A DNA stretch of 36,892 nucleotides from Candidatus Parabeggiatoa sp. nov. 3. GTDB taxonomy: Bacteria > Pseudomonadota > Gammaproteobacteria > Beggiatoales > Beggiatoaceae. The translations under genes and the position numbers were made by a program. Numbering within the stretch: the stretch's first letter is position 1; each line of letters opens with the position of its first letter. The notes beneath the pieces are model-generated. The model was not told where the DNA came from. It worked only from the letters and a program-made list of their open reading frames with translations, and did not search any database. Of the stretch, positions 9,701 through 18,907 are shown one piece after another. The DNA is taken from contig QNEL01000012.1 in the NCBI GenBank assembly GCA_003645185.1, positions 1 to 36,892 of the forward strand, given 5' to 3'.

Positions 9701-10559
9701 ACTTAAAAGGGTATGAATCACCCCGATAGGCTTGCACTGGTGGTCGAGGTTTATCTGTTGGCAAATGCAGTACGGGCAAGTCACCAGCCAGTTGTTTTTG
9801 CCAATAGGCCCATAACCGTTTTCCAATAGGGCCCTCCAGCATTTTGGTTTGCCATACCACATAGTCTGTGTATTGCCATTTCAGAGGTGGCAGAATGGCT
9901 GAATGATCTGATGTTTCAGCTTGGTAAAAAGAGAGGCAATCTGCTATTAAAATCATCCAAGCTGACCAGCCATCTAACACAATGTGGTGCCCTGTTAACA
10001 ACAAAATATAATCCTGCATTGAACGGGTAAACAGCGTCACACGCAACACGGGGCCGGTTTCCAGATTCAAGGGACGCTGGTATGTCTCAACCACTTGCTT
10101 TTTTAATTCATCCCAAGAGCATCCGTAAGCCTCCTTTTCCTCAAAACACAGTTGACGTTCAGCATGAATCTTTTGAACAGGTTCACCATTTTGTGTCGTA
10201 AAAGTGGTGCGTAACATGGGATGGCGATCTATTAGCGCGTGGAAAGCGCGTCGCAATGCGAGAACATCGACATCAGAACGTATGCGTACAGTATTCGCGA
10301 CATTATAGGCAGCACTTTTTGGGGCGAGTTGGTATAAGAACCACAGGGCACGCTGATTATGAGAGAGGGGATACGTTTTAGAAAAGAGTTCAGTGTCTTG
10401 CTGCAACAACTGTACTATTTCTGGTTTACGTTGCTTAATCTCAGTGAGTCGTGCGACTGTCAATACCTCCTTGGGACCACGATAGCGCAGTTTTTCACCT
10501 TCAGCCCACAATTCGACTCCCTGCGCTGACAGTTCTTTTAGAAATGTAACTAAATTCAT
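792..10559 (-). CDS. Hybrid NRPS with FkbH glyceryl-loading module and Thr module (TubC-C-FkbH-ACP-C-A-MT-PCP-E)
   Basis: This 3255-residue cytoplasmic megasynthase probably adds a glycerate-type unit and then threonine to an upstream acyl chain. Seen in order: TubC-like N-terminal docking domain (about 1-58); C domain (63-500, HHIVLDG); FkbH/HAD-IIIC domain with its leading part (525-1130, LDCDGTLW near 720, LCSKN, VDDNPVE, then DRFGDYGLVG); carrier domain (GGHSLL near 1215); C domain (1265-1715, HHIITDG); A domain (YTSGSTG near 1886, NGKID near 2666); N-methyltransferase inserted in the A domain (VLEIGCGTG near 2275, NSVIQYFP); PCP (GGDSIL near 2722); epimerase (HHMAIDG near 2908, FNYLGQFD); and a C-terminal tail beginning TPSDF like COM donor tails. 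Residues aligned to the A-domain specificity code read DFWNIGMVHK, the known threonine code. There is no thioesterase. The start overlaps the PKS stop (ATGA) behind a good Shine-Dalgarno sequence. Residues 939-997 are a repeat-derived insertion. The domain order is clear; the product is inferred. Confidence 0.95.
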   Translation of the reverse strand: MNLVTFLKELSAQGVELWAEGEKLRYRGPKEVLTVARLTEIKQRKPEIVQLLQQDTELFSKTYPLSHNQRALWFLYQLAPKSAAYNVANTVRIRSDVDVLALRRAFHALIDRHPMLRTTFTTQNGEPVQKIHAERQLCFEEKEAYGCSWDELKKQVVETYQRPLNLETGPVLRVTLFTRSMQDYILLLTGHHIVLDGWSAWMILIADCLSFYQAETSDHSAILPPLKWQYTDYVVWQTKMLEGPIGKRLWAYWQKQLAGDLPVLHLPTDKPRPPVQAYRGDSYPFKLNQSLFQRLTALAQEKEATLYMILLATFQMLLYRYSGQDDILVGSPSSGRNQHEFAKTVGYFVNPIVLRAKLSDNLSFNAFLTQVRDTVLNALAHQDYPFSLLVEQLRPNRDPSYSPIFQVMFLFQKPQQVEEDIIKLMFPPPDESEFKVNFAGLELVPYEMAQQEGQFDLTLEMMEIKTSLFGVLKYNTDLFETDTIIRMTEDFQTLLEDIVINPQQHISDFNIQGIKTITGEEQPTLAIAATFTAEPLKDSLDFWISTLALPFQIKFSPYNQVFQQLLDPNSLLLKADQGDKGINVLLLRFEDWAQSENEADIKNEIAQNLQDFVPILKSAAKQSVKPYIVCVCPASPLFADQALSQQLETQLAEQLADINNLSLITPSELTQTYPVSQLHDPHAEQLGHIPYTPTFFTALGTLITRKLHALKRTPYKVIVLDCDGTLWQGVCAEEGPLGIHIESSHQALQQFMLEQQSAGRLLCLCSKNQEEDVFAVFKQRTDMRLKREHLVAWRINWQPKSDNLKSLAAELNLGLDSFIFVDDNPVECAEVQAHCPAVTTIQLPSDLNQLPRFIEHIWAFDILKTTWEDQQRTQLYQQNQQRESWRDQTLTFTDFLAGLELDIQISPMTSSQVNRVSQLTQRTNQFNFTTIRRTEAEIGEYVGGKHVEGEHVGGKHVGGEHVEGDNKEGDNKEGDNKEGEHVGGKHVEGEHVGSPLHQSLVVNVKDRFGDYGLVGLMLFEYDADALIVDTFLLSCRALGRGVEHNMLAQLGKIATERQISQIKIRYNPTSKNQPVRDFLESVTSPLQQSVKPGWHALPAEYVAKLTYRPASIEKPSSPKSLLIPTANEKASQTTRIGYNKGLDRGISLFYKIATECFDAEQILKTIESQKTHQRPKLVTAYVAPRNPVEDMLVGIFKTLLNIEQVGIHDNFFQLGGHSLLGVQVMSRIRDIFSVELPLHYLFEYPNVIGLSEQIQLAQRDNTKSLCPPIQPIERQGPLPLSFPQERLWFLDQLTPDNPFYNTPAAVRLDGHLDITALEQSIRAIAQRHETLRTCFKTINGKPVLVIHPLSVNHYQFSIINLQKLPEEKQSEQVQHLTDIEAQRPFDIQQGPLFRTTLIQLNAEQHVFLMTIHHIITDGWSMGILVQELSALSEAFSTGSPSPLPELPIQYVDFAQWQRQWLTGEVLATHLNYWQQQLADAPPVLEIPSDHPRPPVHTFRGRSQYFEIPPELTQQLKTLSQQSGVTLFMISLAAFAILLERYSGQEDILIGSPIANRTRQEIEPLIGLFVNILVLRLDLSGEPTFIDLLTQVREVTLGAYAHQDLPFEKLVEALQPERDMSRNALVQVALAFQNVPQPPIKLIDFTITPVEFEAGTVRFDLEFHLWETADQLVGRFFYYQDMFEAATIARLLKHFHTLLTEIVAQPDKPISELSLLSQAERHQLLLDWHHSTSYPAEPCIHQGFENQAARTPNHIALVFEEQSVTYQALNTRANQLAHYLQTQGIQPDRLVGLCVERSLEMVIGLLGILKAGGAYLPLDPSSPPERLLFILEDAKITLLLTQEALVTELPTTPIALICLDSQWDMIAQGASENPLSAVKPDNVAYVIYTSGSTGKPKGVEVCHANVARLLTATQAWFHFNEQDIWTLFHSYAFDFSVWELWGSLLYGGRLVIVPYWISRSPDSFYELLVSQQVTILNQTPSAFRQLIQAEERVGKPNDNLTLRQIIFGGEALDFQTLKPWFERHGDQTPQLVNMYGITETTVHVTYRPLTQADLNSPGSLIGIPIPDLHIYILDRHRQPTPIGIPGELYVGGAGVARGYLNRPQLTTERFIKNPFSDEPNARLYKTGDLARYLADGSLEYLGRIDLQVKIRGFRIELGEIETVLLQHTAVREAVITSSTVSNEEENKRLMAYVVPDFDDPSQMADDVADQSELINQWEDVFDENYGQPDTVADPSFNIAGWNSSYTGLPIPPAEMREWVDAAVNAILSLKPKRVLEIGCGTGLLLSRIAPHSQQYWGTDFSPVVLQQVEQLKHQIKPLEHVKLFQRPADDFNDIAPGTFDTIILNSVIQYFPSIDYLIKVLDQAIQVVQPGGAIFLGDIRSLPLLKAYHASVQGYQAPDSLNQSALRQQVQQHIAQEVELVIDPAFFIALKQHYPQLSTVQIQLKRGCYHNELSRFRYEVILQVGDTAPTVEIAWQDWQNQPFTLDSILQRLQGNQGNSETPEASRETLQAETQSPQGQSFGVRGVPNARLETEIKTLEWLANAAPTETVGELQETLSTHQPIGIDPEDLWQLTDNSPYEVIITWSDTIGCYDVLFRHHHDPLAITPYPISPEPFKKPWHQYANNPLQQKLNRKLVPQLRQYLQDQLPDYMVPAAFVMLEVIPLTANGKIDYRALQTLDISTNKADKEQVAPRTSTENLLATIWAEVLGLEQVGIHDNFFESGGDSILSIQIVARANQAGLQLTPRLLFQHQTIAELAEVASTALIQAEQGIVTGPVLFTPIHHWFLEQNGQAAHHFNQAVLLAGPTEPNRAWLAEIVQQWLSHHDIFRLRLTRNESDWQATQIDLNSEDSLPFQVINLSELATHQQFQALETAANQQQASLNLSKGPLLRVILFELGPTTPSRLLIVIHHMAIDGVSWRILLEELQTAYQQLSQDEAIQWPAKTTSFKAWSERLSEYAQSVTVTAELNHWLSFSEITPLPVDFSPELTSSTEYSTSNTVASSAQITVSLTVEETHALLNEVPSVYNTQINDILLTALVQSLSRWTTNHELVIDLEGHGREDLFENSDLSRTVGWFTSIYPVLLTLDNANSPSDTLKSIKEQLRHIPNRGIGYGLLRYLNPKTAWQLKMLPQPEISFNYLGQFDNQLSDDILFKMAQENSGKTHSPSEQRRYLIEINGLITENQLQLEWTYSQNRHHRATIEQLAHDFIAALQTLITHCKSQKTGDYTPSDFLSSKLSQNSLDKLMKKLGAKSNKK
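7571..7746 (+). repeat. In-frame 15-bp tandem repeat inside the NRPS FkbH domain
   Basis: On the plus strand the segment opens with GTAGGGGCGAACCTACGTGT, a hairpin-forming dispersed repeat, and continues as about ten 15-bp units (ACGTGTTCGCCCTCA and variants, three of them TTGTTATCGCCCTCT). Because 15 is divisible by three, the minus-strand gene reads through as pentapeptides (VGGKH, VEGEH, EGDNK). The block splits the FkbH domain between RRTEAEI and VKDRFGDYG, two conserved stretches that normally lie close together, so it is an insertion and not part of the fold. Confidence 0.92.
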
Positions 10560-13500
10560 AATTCACCCTCCACCCAATCACGCTCATTTGCGGCGTCTTG
10601 ATAGGCTTCCTTTTCTTCAGGAGCCTGTTGTTTATGTTTATCCCTATCAATAGAAGTGGAATGTTGTTGATCTTGAATGGGTTTCGTTAGCAATGCAGAT
10701 TGCCTCTCTGTCAGTTGTTCATTGACCAGTGTTGCCAGTTTGGCAATGCTCATTCCGCCGAGTAGTTTCATCGTGGGCACATCCACCCCCAGTTTCTTTT
10801 GAAAGCCGTGACTCAATTCAACAGCCATTAAAGAGTCTAATCCCATACTGATCATCGGTTTTGTGAAGTTCAGTTTAGTGGCAGAGGTGCCAAGTACCTT
10901 AGCGACGTGTTCGCTAATCCGCGATTCTAACAATGACTGACGCTCTGTCTGCGCGGTTGCTAGGAAGAGGTTGTGAAATGAGTCTTCTTGGCTTTCTTCA
11001 GCTTGCACTTGATTCAAATCAGCAGGGTTGCCCAAATGATAAAATCGGGGTGAAGCAGCTATAACAGGATATCGATTTGCTAATTGCTGCCAGTCCATTC
11101 GCGTCACGAGGATTTGAATGGCATTCAGTTGTAGCAATTCACCTAGTCGAGTCAGGGCCTGTTGTACGGGCAGGGTTTTAATGCCAATGCTATTGAAACG
11201 CTCCACTAAATCGGTATTTTGAGAAACATAACCGACATCTAGTGTGCCCCAATTAATGGTGAGTGCAGGTAAATGATTGGCCTGTCGGTAATGCGCTAAG
11301 GCATCAAGAAAGGCATTAGCGGCAACATAATTGCCCTGTCCAGGATTGCCAATAGTGGAAGACACTGAAGAAAACAGGACAAAAAAATCTAATGGGATGT
11401 TTAAGGTTTGGGTATGTAAGTGCCAAGCGCCCATGATTTTTGGGGCCATGACGTTGTTCATGCGTGCCTCATTCAGTTGTAGCAACGCCGCATCGTCTAG
11501 CACCATCGCACCGTGAATAATGCCGCGCAAGGGGGGCATGGATTGCTCAATGTTATTGAGTACTTCGGCAACGTCTTGTGACTGTGACACATCAGCCTTG
11601 GCGATGATCACTTTAGCACCGGTTTGTTCCAAGGTGTTTATCGTTTGCTGAGCAGTCGGTGATGCTGCCCCGCTGCGCCCCATAAGTACGAGATGTCGCG
11701 CACCGTTTTTGATCAACCACTGAGCTACCGCTAAGCCAAATCCACCCATTCCGCCGGTAATCAGATAGGTGCCCTCTGTGCGACAGCGTATTGTTTTTTG
11801 AGAAACGGGAGCGATTATGCGCTCTGGTGCTTCTTGCAAAGACAGAACAGCAAGACCAATTTGTTTGGCTCGGTGGCGAAATGCGTTGCCAACCTCTGCG
11901 AGAGGAAAGACACGGTATGGCAGCTTCGGCAGCGTTTTTTCAGTCAATAAGGGCATGATTTTGTACCATACTGACTGAATCACCTCAGGACGTTCTTGTA
12001 TCATGCGTTCAAAATCAAGTGTGAAAAATGACTGATTTTGAAAAGCTGGCAAACTCAACGGGGTATTTTCTATATCCGGTTGACAATCAATAAAACGGCC
12101 GTAAGGATTCAGTATAGAAAGACTTTTAGATCGGACTTTTCCGGGCAACGAATTTAAGACAATATCGACACCATGCGCCTGTGTCTTGATCTGATCTGCA
12201 AACTCGTGTGAATCCATAACCAGCTTGAGACCTAAGCTGCGAAGAAAGCTTCGTTTTTCTGGGTTATCGGCAGTGGCAAAAATGGTTGCCCCGGCTTGTT
12301 GGGCCAATTGGATAGCTGCCAAACCGACAGCATCTGTTGCGGCATGAATCAGTATCCGATCACCTGCACGAATCCGAGCTAATTCGTGCAACGCATAGTA
12401 AGCGGTTAGGTAGCCCATGCTCAGCGTTGCGGCTTCTTCAAAATTGGCCTTGGCTGGCTTAGGCATGACGAAATGGATTGAACTCGTGGTGTAACGACTC
12501 AAGCTGTGACGCGCCAAAGCGATGACTTCATCGCCGATTTTAAAATTGGCGATGCCTTCACCCACAGCGGTAATGATGCCACTACAGTCTAAACCCAGTG
12601 TTGGTTCTGAAAAGCTTGCTTCTAAAGTGGCATCGGTTATTGAACTCTTTGTTTTGGCTATCTCTTTCCAATTCAGTGCCGCTGCACAGACTTGGATTTC
12701 AACTTCGCCAGAGCCGGGTGGTTTGCGGTTGGTGACTTGCCAGCGTGCTTGCTCGTTGGGCTCTGATATTGTCAGATGGTAGGATTGAGTGGCCTCCGGA
12801 TTGATTTGGTTTTGAACTTGCTCAATCTCGGCTAAGGAAACACGCATCAGTCTATGTACATAGCGGGCTTCGCCTCGTAAAGCGATTTCTTCTTCTGGCG
12901 TGTCGGATCCTAATTCTTCAAAGAGCGACTGAATCTCTTTAGGGGTAGATTTGGGACTGATATCCAGCAGACGAGTTTTTATATTTGGCTGTTCATTGAT
13001 CAGGACTCGTCCCAAACCCCAGAGAGGCGATTGAGCAACTGAGATCGCTTTGAGATCGCCTACGGTGTGCATGCCTTGCGTCACTAGCCAAAGATGAGGC
13101 GCTTGATCCCACTGTAGTTGAGCTAAAGCCTGAATGAGATACAATGCGCTAAGCGCACCTCGTGCTGAATTTAGGGTGGTGGCTTGTTCCAAGGATTCAA
13201 TGTCAATTCCCCACAAATGAATCAGATGCCAACCGGTGGGCTGTTCTGCCCTGACGACTTCAATCAGTTGCTGCATCTGTTCTGGCTGGGCCGGATGAAT
13301 TTGGAAATGGTTGACATCCAAGCGTTGATAGGTGTCGCCTGGTGTGATGAGAATGGCGCGTTTTTCGTCTGCTGTAAAACGTGTCGCCAATTGTTGCCCA
13401 ATACCTTGTTTATCAGCAAAAATAAGCCAAGTGTGTGGTTGATAATCCGTTGTTTTCAGGGGCGGTTGAGCATCTTGTTGCTGAATGGTTGGCCCTTGGG

Positions 13501-16500
13501 CTATCAGTATAGTTTGTTCAGCCTCTTCAGCTTTATCTGTGTCAAACAGGCGATCTACTTGGGTAAAACCGACTGCCGTTAATAGATTTTGCCAGTGTTG
13601 TGAACTGAGCAGGGGATGAGCAGGGCGTAAATCGAAATCAGAAAAGAGCCACCATCCCTTGAGCAATCCGAATACGAGATCAAGCCAACGGGGGGGATGG
13701 GTTAATTCCATTAAGATGAGACAGCCTTGTGAGGCGAGCAATTGTTTAACTTGATTCAGTGTGTTATCCAAGTCATGAGTGGCATGTAAGGCGTTAGCGG
13801 CCAGAATCAGATCAAACGAATGGGGATCAAATCCTTGCTGTGTGGGGTCTTTTTCAATATCCAAGAGTTGATATTGAATGAAACGGTAATGACGAAACTT
13901 TTGCTTTGCTTGGTTGGTGAACTGTTCGGAAACATCTGTAAAAACATATTCAGTGCGATCAGTAGGCAATTTGGGCAACAGGTAAGCGGTCATTCCACCC
14001 GTACCGGCACCAATTTCTAAAATACGTATTATCCTGCCGGCTGGTAACTGTGCCAGTATCGCCGAGATCACTTTTTGAACGACTTGATTATTTAGCCGAG
14101 AAAAGGGTGCATCTTGGTACAGATGCTCAGAGGTGGTCAAAGCACCTTGTGGAAAGAGGAGTTCTAAAGGTTCAACTTGCCCTTGCAAAACTTTTGCTAA
14201 GTGTTGCCCACATCGCCCGATTAGCATGAGTTCTGCTTGATAAGCTGGAGATTGTGCTAACAGTTTTTGCCATAAAGCCTGTGAAGGGGGCATGTCAGTA
14301 GGCAGCGTGATGACTTCCCATTGTGAATCATCAATCTGATTCAGTATACCGTCTTCTCTGAGTATGTTGAGAAACCGTCCCAATAAACGCTGATGTTGTG
14401 GGACAATGTCGAATTGTTCTACCAGTCTTGCGGTTGTCACGCGCTGATGTTTGTGAGGTTGCCAACCTAGAATATGGAAGGCATCAAGAATGTAAGCGGT
14501 AGACAAAGCATCCAATTGAGGGCGAATAGTTTGGTAATAATGTGGCCTCTCCAATTGAGTGCTCAATCGAATGGTTTGTTGGAGGGTTTTGGCCAGTTGT
14601 CGTGGCGAGGGGAAATAATCCACATCACGATTCTGGAATTGATGGGGACGGGGTTGTAGGTGCCATTGATATTCGTATAGATCATCTTCTGGGAGGGTGA
14701 GTGGTTCTAAGGCGTGGCAGTGTAATCCTTGAATATCGACTAGTACATTGCCTGTGTTATCAAGCAGTTGCAGATTGCCCTTAATCCGGGTGGCAGTGTG
14801 TTCTACCAATTGTGCATGACTCCACAATGGGCCATCAGGGCGAGCGTAAAACCGAATGTGATCGATTTTGACGGGCAAATAGGTTTTTTCAATCACCGAG
14901 ACGGTGCCCATCAAAACCTGAAAGCAGGCATCCAAAATCGTGGGATGGAGCAAGTAGTTTTGGGTTTCTAAATCCTCAGCTATGCGTAATTGACTGACGG
15001 CCTCTTTGTCACCTTGCCAAAGTTGTTCAATCCCTTGAAAATAGGGCCCGTATTGTAGCCCTAATTGAGAAAATTGCTGATAGCAATCAGACTGTGTTCT
15101 TTCAGTTGAGCAACGGTGACGCAGTTCCTCTAATTCGACGGTAGGCTGCTGAATTGATTGAGCAGGGTTTAACTGACCCGTCGCGTGTTTTACCCAAGAT
15201 TCAGTGTTTTTGGCCCAGCTATAGATCGTAAAAGCATTTTGGTTTGTTGGCTCAAGTGTCAACTGAAGGGGTGGCGAGTCTTCCTGTGTCAAGAAGAGGG
15301 GGGTTTGAAATTCAAGTAGCTCAACACGATAAACCGTGTTTTCCCCAAAGGTTTCTTTAGCCGCCGCTAAGGCCATTTCCACGTAGGCTGCACCTGGATA
15401 CACGATGGTGCCTTGAACACAATGGTCAGTCAAATAAGTGAGTTGTTGCAGATCAATCTCGCTATGCCAGATCGCATGAGCTGATTTTAAAGGGCAGCCG
15501 AGCAATGGATGAACTGGTTTACCCAGCCAATCTTGTTGAATCGCGCCTTCTCCTAAGCGGTCTTGTTGAGACTGTTCAGATTCTTGCCAATACCGTTCTT
15601 TTTGCCAAGGATAGGCCGGTAGCCTTACAAAACGACCGTTTTGCGGATAAAACCGATGCCAATCCACTGGGTAGCCTACCGTGTAGAGTTTGCCAAAACT
15701 ACTGAGCAAGGTTTTCTGTTCTGGTTCTTTACGACGCAATGAGGGTAAGACTCGTCCCGTTTCACGCCCTGCGTGGTTCAAGATTTCAGACAGATAAGTG
15801 GATAAGACAGGATGTGCCCCGATTTCGAGGAAGCAATGATAATCTGCTTGAATCATGTCTTGAATGGTCGCAGCAAACCGCACAGGTTCTCGTATATTTT
15901 GTGCCCAGTAATGGGCATCTATTGCTGAACCGTCAATGATGTGCCCTGTCACGGTGGAGTATAGCGGAATCTTGGCGGGTTGTGGTGTGAGCGGTTGTAA
16001 AGCGTTAATTAATTCAGCTTGTAAGGGTGCCATCAAGGGGCTGTGATAAGGGACATCGACGCGCAAGAACCGACAGAAAATCTCTTGTTGTTCTAAAGTG
16101 TGTGCAATGTTTTCTAGGCTGGCAGCTTGACCCGATAAGGTGATCCCGCTGGGACTGTTGATAGCTCCGATGGAGACGTGATCCTCATGGCCGATTAAAA
16201 ACGGGGCGACTGCTTCTGAGGAGAGCCCGACAGCTAACATTTTACCTTGTCCGGTGGTTTGGGCTTGTAAGCGACTGCGATGGTAAACCACTTGAATGGC
16301 CTGTTCTAGGCTTAAGACACCGGCAACCTGAGCTGCGGCGACTTCACCGACACTGTGTCCGACAATGGCATCCGGTACAATGCCCCAAGAACGCCATAAG
16401 GCAGCTAAGGCGACTTGTAGCGACAAAATGGCAGGTTGTGCGATTTGGGTTTCATTAATGCGCGAGTGTGCTTCATCGGCAGTTAAGGCAGCCAATAATG

Positions 16501-18319
16501 ACCATTGGCTATGCTGATGGAATAAAGCATCACAGTGTTCAATCGTTTCACGGAAAACGGCTTCCGTTTCCAATAACTGACGGCCCATGGCCCACCATTG
16601 CTGTCCCATGCCAGAAAACACAAAAACCAGTTTAGGTGAAGACTCTTCAGTGATGATTTGATCTGAAGAGAGGCCTAAGCGTGTTTCGTCATTCAAAAAG
16701 GCGGCTAGGTTTTCTATCATTTCCGCTTTTGAGTGCGCTACCACGGCTAAGCGATGGTTGTGATGGCCTCGGCGTAGGCTGGCACTATAACCGATATCGG
16801 ATAATGGGATCGTGTCATGTACGGCATCCGTCAAAAAGGCTTGATAGGCCTGTGCAAAGGCTTGTAAGGCTTCTGGACTACGCGCTGAAATCGGTAAGAG
16901 GTGGATTTGATCGCCAGAGGGCGAATCCTCAAAAGAGGGCGAACACGCAAGTTCATCGGGCGAACACGCCGGTTCATCGGGCGAACACGTAGGTTCGCCC
17001 CTACATTCCAATAAGATATGGGCATTGGTGCCCCCAAAGCCAAACGAATTGACTCCCGCGAGGCGCGGTAGCCCATTATGGTTTTCAGGCCAAGGTGTTA
17101 AGGTGGTGGGAACGCGCACCCGTAATTCATCAAACTGAATTTTAGGATTGGGGGTTTCAAAATGCAGATTAGGTGGAATTTTTTGATGAAAGAGCGCCAG
17201 TGCGACTTTGATTAAGCCGGCAATACCCGCAGCCCCTTCCAGATGGCCAATGTTGGTTTTGACTGAACCGATGAGACAATATTCCCCAGGCGGCCGCGAA
17301 CGGCCGAGCACTCGGCCTAGCGTATTGGCTTCAATGGGATCACCGACTGGCGTACCGGTGCCGTGTGCTTCAACGTATTGTATGTGTTGTGGTGACACGT
17401 TGGCTTGTTGAAGGACTTCACGGATGGCGGCTTCCTGAGCTAAACCATTGGGTACCGTGAGACCATTGCTATGACCATCTTGATTGATAGTGGTACCCCG
17501 AATGACCGCATAAATCGGATCGCCATCGGCCAAGGCCGTGGATAACGGCTTTAAGACGACTATTCCTGCCCCTTCCCCCCGAACATAACCGTTAGCGCGT
17601 GCATCAAAACTCTTGGAACGACCATCAGGAGACAGCATGGTGGCCTTACTTTCAGCGATGGTTGTTTCTGGTCTGAGCATAAGATTTACGCCGCCAGCCA
17701 AAGCCAGTGTAGAAGCCCCCTGCCACAGACTTTGACAAGCTAAGTGGACAGCGACCAAAGACGAAGAACAGGCGGTATCCAATGCGATACAAGGCCCTTT
17801 AAAATCAAACACATAAGAGATGCGATTAGCGATAATGCTCATAGCACCACCCGTACCGGTTTGTGCATCAATTAAATCGCGACTCAGTACACCACTTTGA
17901 ATATCTTGATGGTCCATACCCATTAAACCAATAAAGACAGCAGTGTTTGAACCCGCTAAGTGTTTTGGCACTTGCCCCCCATCTTCTAAGGCTTCCCAAA
18001 CGATTTCCAGTAATAGCCGTTGTTGGGGATCCATGCGAGCCGCTTCTCGGGGAGAAATCCCAAAAAATTGGGGATCGAATTGGTCGATGTTGTCCACAAA
18101 GCCACCCCAACGCGCATAAGTTTTGCCGGGTTTGGCCGGATCAGGATGGTAAAATTTATTGATATGCCAGCGATCAGGTGGTATTTCGGTGATCGCATCT
18201 ACGCCTTCAACCAGTAATTGCCAATAACGTTCTGCGTTATTAGCACCGCCTGGAAAGCGGCAACCAATGCCGATGATGGCAATGGGTTCGGGGGCCTGTT
18301 TAGGAGAGAGTGTCGTCAT
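10556..18319 (-). CDS. Type I cis-AT polyketide synthase module (KS-AT-DH-cMT-ER-KR-ACP)
   Basis: This 2587-residue PKS adds an acyl unit and methylates and reduces it before passing it to the NRPS. Seen in order: KS (about 11-445, DTACSSS near 183, [14 protein letters not shown]); AT (563-860, GHSVGE near 656; VPYH replaces the usual HAFH or YASH, so extender choice is not called); DH (935-1215, [11 protein letters not shown] and LLHPTILDA, both catalytic residues present); C-methyltransferase (1290-1600, LEIGAGTGG near 1436, NALHAT); structural psi-KR (1615-1830); ER (1840-2150) with degenerate motifs; KR (2185-2370, [22 protein letters not shown], intact and B-type-like); ACP (GLDSL near 2493). 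Only about ten residues precede the KS and no docking or loading domain is visible, so it may start the line or work iteratively. The ATGA overlap couples it to the NRPS. A repeat-derived insertion follows the KS. No clear Shine-Dalgarno is seen before the ATG. Confidence 0.95.
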   Translation of the reverse strand: MTTLSPKQAPEPIAIIGIGCRFPGGANNAERYWQLLVEGVDAITEIPPDRWHINKFYHPDPAKPGKTYARWGGFVDNIDQFDPQFFGISPREAARMDPQQRLLLEIVWEALEDGGQVPKHLAGSNTAVFIGLMGMDHQDIQSGVLSRDLIDAQTGTGGAMSIIANRISYVFDFKGPCIALDTACSSSLVAVHLACQSLWQGASTLALAGGVNLMLRPETTIAESKATMLSPDGRSKSFDARANGYVRGEGAGIVVLKPLSTALADGDPIYAVIRGTTINQDGHSNGLTVPNGLAQEAAIREVLQQANVSPQHIQYVEAHGTGTPVGDPIEANTLGRVLGRSRPPGEYCLIGSVKTNIGHLEGAAGIAGLIKVALALFHQKIPPNLHFETPNPKIQFDELRVRVPTTLTPWPENHNGLPRLAGVNSFGFGGTNAHILLECRGEPTCSPDEPACSPDELACSPSFEDSPSGDQIHLLPISARSPEALQAFAQAYQAFLTDAVHDTIPLSDIGYSASLRRGHHNHRLAVVAHSKAEMIENLAAFLNDETRLGLSSDQIITEESSPKLVFVFSGMGQQWWAMGRQLLETEAVFRETIEHCDALFHQHSQWSLLAALTADEAHSRINETQIAQPAILSLQVALAALWRSWGIVPDAIVGHSVGEVAAAQVAGVLSLEQAIQVVYHRSRLQAQTTGQGKMLAVGLSSEAVAPFLIGHEDHVSIGAINSPSGITLSGQAASLENIAHTLEQQEIFCRFLRVDVPYHSPLMAPLQAELINALQPLTPQPAKIPLYSTVTGHIIDGSAIDAHYWAQNIREPVRFAATIQDMIQADYHCFLEIGAHPVLSTYLSEILNHAGRETGRVLPSLRRKEPEQKTLLSSFGKLYTVGYPVDWHRFYPQNGRFVRLPAYPWQKERYWQESEQSQQDRLGEGAIQQDWLGKPVHPLLGCPLKSAHAIWHSEIDLQQLTYLTDHCVQGTIVYPGAAYVEMALAAAKETFGENTVYRVELLEFQTPLFLTQEDSPPLQLTLEPTNQNAFTIYSWAKNTESWVKHATGQLNPAQSIQQPTVELEELRHRCSTERTQSDCYQQFSQLGLQYGPYFQGIEQLWQGDKEAVSQLRIAEDLETQNYLLHPTILDACFQVLMGTVSVIEKTYLPVKIDHIRFYARPDGPLWSHAQLVEHTATRIKGNLQLLDNTGNVLVDIQGLHCHALEPLTLPEDDLYEYQWHLQPRPHQFQNRDVDYFPSPRQLAKTLQQTIRLSTQLERPHYYQTIRPQLDALSTAYILDAFHILGWQPHKHQRVTTARLVEQFDIVPQHQRLLGRFLNILREDGILNQIDDSQWEVITLPTDMPPSQALWQKLLAQSPAYQAELMLIGRCGQHLAKVLQGQVEPLELLFPQGALTTSEHLYQDAPFSRLNNQVVQKVISAILAQLPAGRIIRILEIGAGTGGMTAYLLPKLPTDRTEYVFTDVSEQFTNQAKQKFRHYRFIQYQLLDIEKDPTQQGFDPHSFDLILAANALHATHDLDNTLNQVKQLLASQGCLILMELTHPPRWLDLVFGLLKGWWLFSDFDLRPAHPLLSSQHWQNLLTAVGFTQVDRLFDTDKAEEAEQTILIAQGPTIQQQDAQPPLKTTDYQPHTWLIFADKQGIGQQLATRFTADEKRAILITPGDTYQRLDVNHFQIHPAQPEQMQQLIEVVRAEQPTGWHLIHLWGIDIESLEQATTLNSARGALSALYLIQALAQLQWDQAPHLWLVTQGMHTVGDLKAISVAQSPLWGLGRVLINEQPNIKTRLLDISPKSTPKEIQSLFEELGSDTPEEEIALRGEARYVHRLMRVSLAEIEQVQNQINPEATQSYHLTISEPNEQARWQVTNRKPPGSGEVEIQVCAAALNWKEIAKTKSSITDATLEASFSEPTLGLDCSGIITAVGEGIANFKIGDEVIALARHSLSRYTTSSIHFVMPKPAKANFEEAATLSMGYLTAYYALHELARIRAGDRILIHAATDAVGLAAIQLAQQAGATIFATADNPEKRSFLRSLGLKLVMDSHEFADQIKTQAHGVDIVLNSLPGKVRSKSLSILNPYGRFIDCQPDIENTPLSLPAFQNQSFFTLDFERMIQERPEVIQSVWYKIMPLLTEKTLPKLPYRVFPLAEVGNAFRHRAKQIGLAVLSLQEAPERIIAPVSQKTIRCRTEGTYLITGGMGGFGLAVAQWLIKNGARHLVLMGRSGAASPTAQQTINTLEQTGAKVIIAKADVSQSQDVAEVLNNIEQSMPPLRGIIHGAMVLDDAALLQLNEARMNNVMAPKIMGAWHLHTQTLNIPLDFFVLFSSVSSTIGNPGQGNYVAANAFLDALAHYRQANHLPALTINWGTLDVGYVSQNTDLVERFNSIGIKTLPVQQALTRLGELLQLNAIQILVTRMDWQQLANRYPVIAASPRFYHLGNPADLNQVQAEESQEDSFHNLFLATAQTERQSLLESRISEHVAKVLGTSATKLNFTKPMISMGLDSLMAVELSHGFQKKLGVDVPTMKLLGGMSIAKLATLVNEQLTERQSALLTKPIQDQQHSTSIDRDKHKQQAPEEKEAYQDAANERDWVEGEL
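10566..10571 (-). promoter_or_regulatory. Shine-Dalgarno sequence for the NRPS
   Basis: On the minus strand GGAGGG lies six bases before the NRPS ATG, inside the last codons of the PKS. Together with the ATGA overlap it fixes the NRPS start and indicates translational coupling. Confidence 0.75.
16917..17006 (-). repeat. In-frame 21-bp repeat at the PKS KS-AT linker
   Basis: On the minus strand this begins with the same hairpin element as in the NRPS (GTAGGGGCGAACCTACGTGT) and continues as 21-bp units containing GTGTTCGCCCGATGAAC. They are read as heptapeptides ([14 protein letters not shown]). The block follows the last KS motif ([10 protein letters not shown]) and precedes the linker (LLPISARS), so it sits in a domain boundary. 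Its orientation relative to the gene is opposite to that of the NRPS insertion. Confidence 0.9.
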
Positions 18320-18356
18320 GGCCGGGCCTGTTTGCTGTGGGTTGTCCTATTTATAT

Positions 18357-18380
18357 ATACTCAACACGGGAATAAACTTT
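18357..18380 (+). repeat. Dispersed ACTCrrCrCGGGAATAAA repeat, copy 1
   Basis: ATACTCAACACGGGAATAAA followed by CTTTTGCCTGAAAAACTTTT. It lies about 40 bp before the PKS start. Related copies are at 19146, 25664 and 32419. Confidence 0.75.
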
Positions 18381-18410
18381 TGCCTGAAAAACTTTTCTAA
18401 GTTCATTTTT

Positions 18411-18461
18411 TACCTCTGTGTACCTCTGTGTACACAGAGGGCCACAGAGTACCACAGAGTA
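18411..18461. repeat. CACAGAGT repeat block with 18-bp palindrome
   Basis: CCTCTGTGT/ACACAGAGG is a perfect palindrome at 18423-18440, flanked by further copies of ACCTCTGTGT and ACCACAGAGT. A related CACAGAGT/ACTCTGTG block lies at 32785-32826, just past the end of the trans-AT PKS gene. Confidence 0.75.
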
Positions 18462-18796
18462 TAAGTCTATGATTTTTAATTATATATTCTGATATTAAAT
18501 ACGCTAAAAATGTGTGTTTGGCCAGAATTTACAAACTGATAGGTGGTAAGACGCAAGTTTGCGTTACTGACCTTATCTATTCAAAAATGAGATACAATAA
18601 ACATTAGCTCAGAGTATCAATTATCAGTTATCAGTGTTCAGTTATCAATGTTCAAAAAACAAGATTGGTGAGCAACAAAATAACACCGCCTACCCTACAA
18701 AAACGGATATGGATTGTCTAATTGGTGTAGCCAATTTTGCAACTTTATATCCTATTGTGTTATCAAAGTCAAGAAAGAAAAAATAACGCAAAAGAA

Positions 18797-18830
18797 CGCA
18801 AAAGTTTTGGCGCGCCAAAACTTTTGCGTG
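18797..18830. repeat. Perfect 34-bp palindrome, GCAAAAGTT family
   Basis: ACGCAAAAGTTTTGGCG joins its exact complement around a GGCGCGCC core. The outer arm matches the palindromes in front of the second kinase gene, while the core differs. Confidence 0.85.
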
Positions 18831-18880
18831 AAACACTGTTCATGCGAGTTTTGAGTTTTAGTGATATTAAAATCTATAGC

Positions 18881-18906
18881 GGCAACCACAAGGGATTTGC
18901 CCCTAC
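18881..18906 (-). repeat. GTAGGGGC-family hairpin repeat
   Basis: On the minus strand GTAGGGGCAAATCCCTTGTG continues to GTTGCC. It shares the GTAGGGGC head and the GGC...GCC pairing of the elements at 7571, 16980 and 31440, with a different loop. Confidence 0.6.
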
Positions 18907-18907
18907 A

